This document shows positions 5,501-5,816 of a stretch of 5,816 nt of DNA, piece after piece; the stretch's first letter is position 1; each line of letters starts with the position of its first letter. A program made the translations under genes and the position numbers. Under the pieces are notes generated by a model. The model did no database searches. It saw only the letters and a list, made by a program, of their open reading frames with translations, and was not told the DNA's origin. This DNA comes from Planctomycetia bacterium (GTDB lineage: Bacteria; Planctomycetota; Phycisphaerae; Phycisphaerales; UBA1924). The stretch is from contig SXOY01000301.1 in NCBI GenBank assembly GCA_005776545.1, forward strand, positions 1 to 5,816. Direction: 5' to 3'.

Positions 5501-5816
5501 TCAAGCCTTTGCCCCTTCGGCCTCAATAAGTAGCCCATCAATCATGGCAATGTGCTCATCATCGCCGGCACTCTTGCGAAGTTCTTGAAGCACAACCCGT
5601 GCAGCATCCGTTTCGCCAAGATGCCGAAATTGCACCATAGCCCCCATCGCCCGCGCCGCAAACACATCTCGATCTTTGGGATACGCCGCGACAAAGGCCT
5701 CAAATGCCGCATGTGCGATTCGATACTCCTCCGCCTTCATCAACCCGCTGCACAATTCCATCTGCCGATCCCGCTGCAATGCCCGAACCGCCACTGAAAG
5801 ACCAGGCAAGCTCAGC
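5501..5816 (-). CDS. TPR-like helical repeat protein, C-terminal part (5' partial)
   Basis: The frame is open to the window edge and ends at a TGA at 5501-5503. About 104 residues are visible. After a short hydrophobic stretch (LSLPGLSVAVRAL) come two helix-turn-helix units. The first runs from about LCSGLMKAEEYRIAHAAF to VAAYPKDRDVF, and the second from about AARAMGAMVQFRHLGE to LQELRKSAGDDEH. The spacing and the small-residue/aromatic pattern resemble tetratricopeptide repeats, which usually mediate protein contacts. The N-terminal part that would define the function is missing. A TTG at 5807-5809 is a possible start, but coding clearly continues upstream in frame (Ser, Leu), so I treat the gene as partial. 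The 33-base gap to trpF suggests one transcript but says nothing firm about a shared role. Confidence 0.6.
   Translation of the reverse strand, partial: LSLPGLSVAVRALQRDRQMELCSGLMKAEEYRIAHAAFEAFVAAYPKDRDVFAARAMGAMVQFRHLGETDAARVVLQELRKSAGDDEHIAMIDGLLIEAEGAKA

Overview
The window reads as an ordinary chromosomal segment of a Gram-negative-type bacterium that makes menaquinone by the futalosine route. The style of the elongation factor P (EF-P) N-terminus, the hybrid-kinase receiver domain, the long MqnC, and the sparse use of Shine-Dalgarno sites suggest Planctomycetota (Phycisphaerae-like), with Acidobacteriota as the main alternative. This is an impression from protein style, not from a search. 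Base composition is moderately GC-rich by eye. I see no mobile element, CRISPR array, tRNA or rRNA.

Layout. 1-440 (+) is the C-terminal receiver domain of a gene that begins outside the window, probably a hybrid histidine kinase. 441-577 is a short non-coding gap between convergent genes. 578-1960 (-) encodes a multi-pass DUF418/YeiB-family membrane protein. 1961-2109 is a divergent intergenic region holding a plausible promoter for the next gene, with a TTTCAG/CTGAAA inverted repeat at its start site. 2110-3564 (+) is mqnC, a radical SAM enzyme. 3565-3690 is the leader region of efp and contains two mutually exclusive hairpins. 3691-4245 (+) is EF-P. 4281-4313 is a textbook intrinsic terminator with a UUCG loop, whose T-tract runs into the start of the next gene. 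4315-4842 (+) is shikimate kinase. 4844-5467 (-) is trpF, convergent with shikimate kinase and one base away. 5501-5816 (-) is the 3' end of a gene with TPR-like helical repeats that probably lies upstream of trpF in the same transcript.

How the genes relate. This is not a dedicated pathway cluster. Three genes touch chorismate metabolism: shikimate kinase feeds the pathway to chorismate, trpF uses a chorismate-derived intermediate for tryptophan, and mqnC belongs to the futalosine menaquinone pathway that also starts from chorismate. They lie on different strands and in different transcription units, so co-regulation is not implied.

I found no convincing undescribed system. The points most worth a second look are the EF-P loop, which has Asn where the modified Lys or Arg normally sits; the terminator abutting the shikimate kinase start; the switch-like repeat set ahead of efp; and the long insertion in MqnC.
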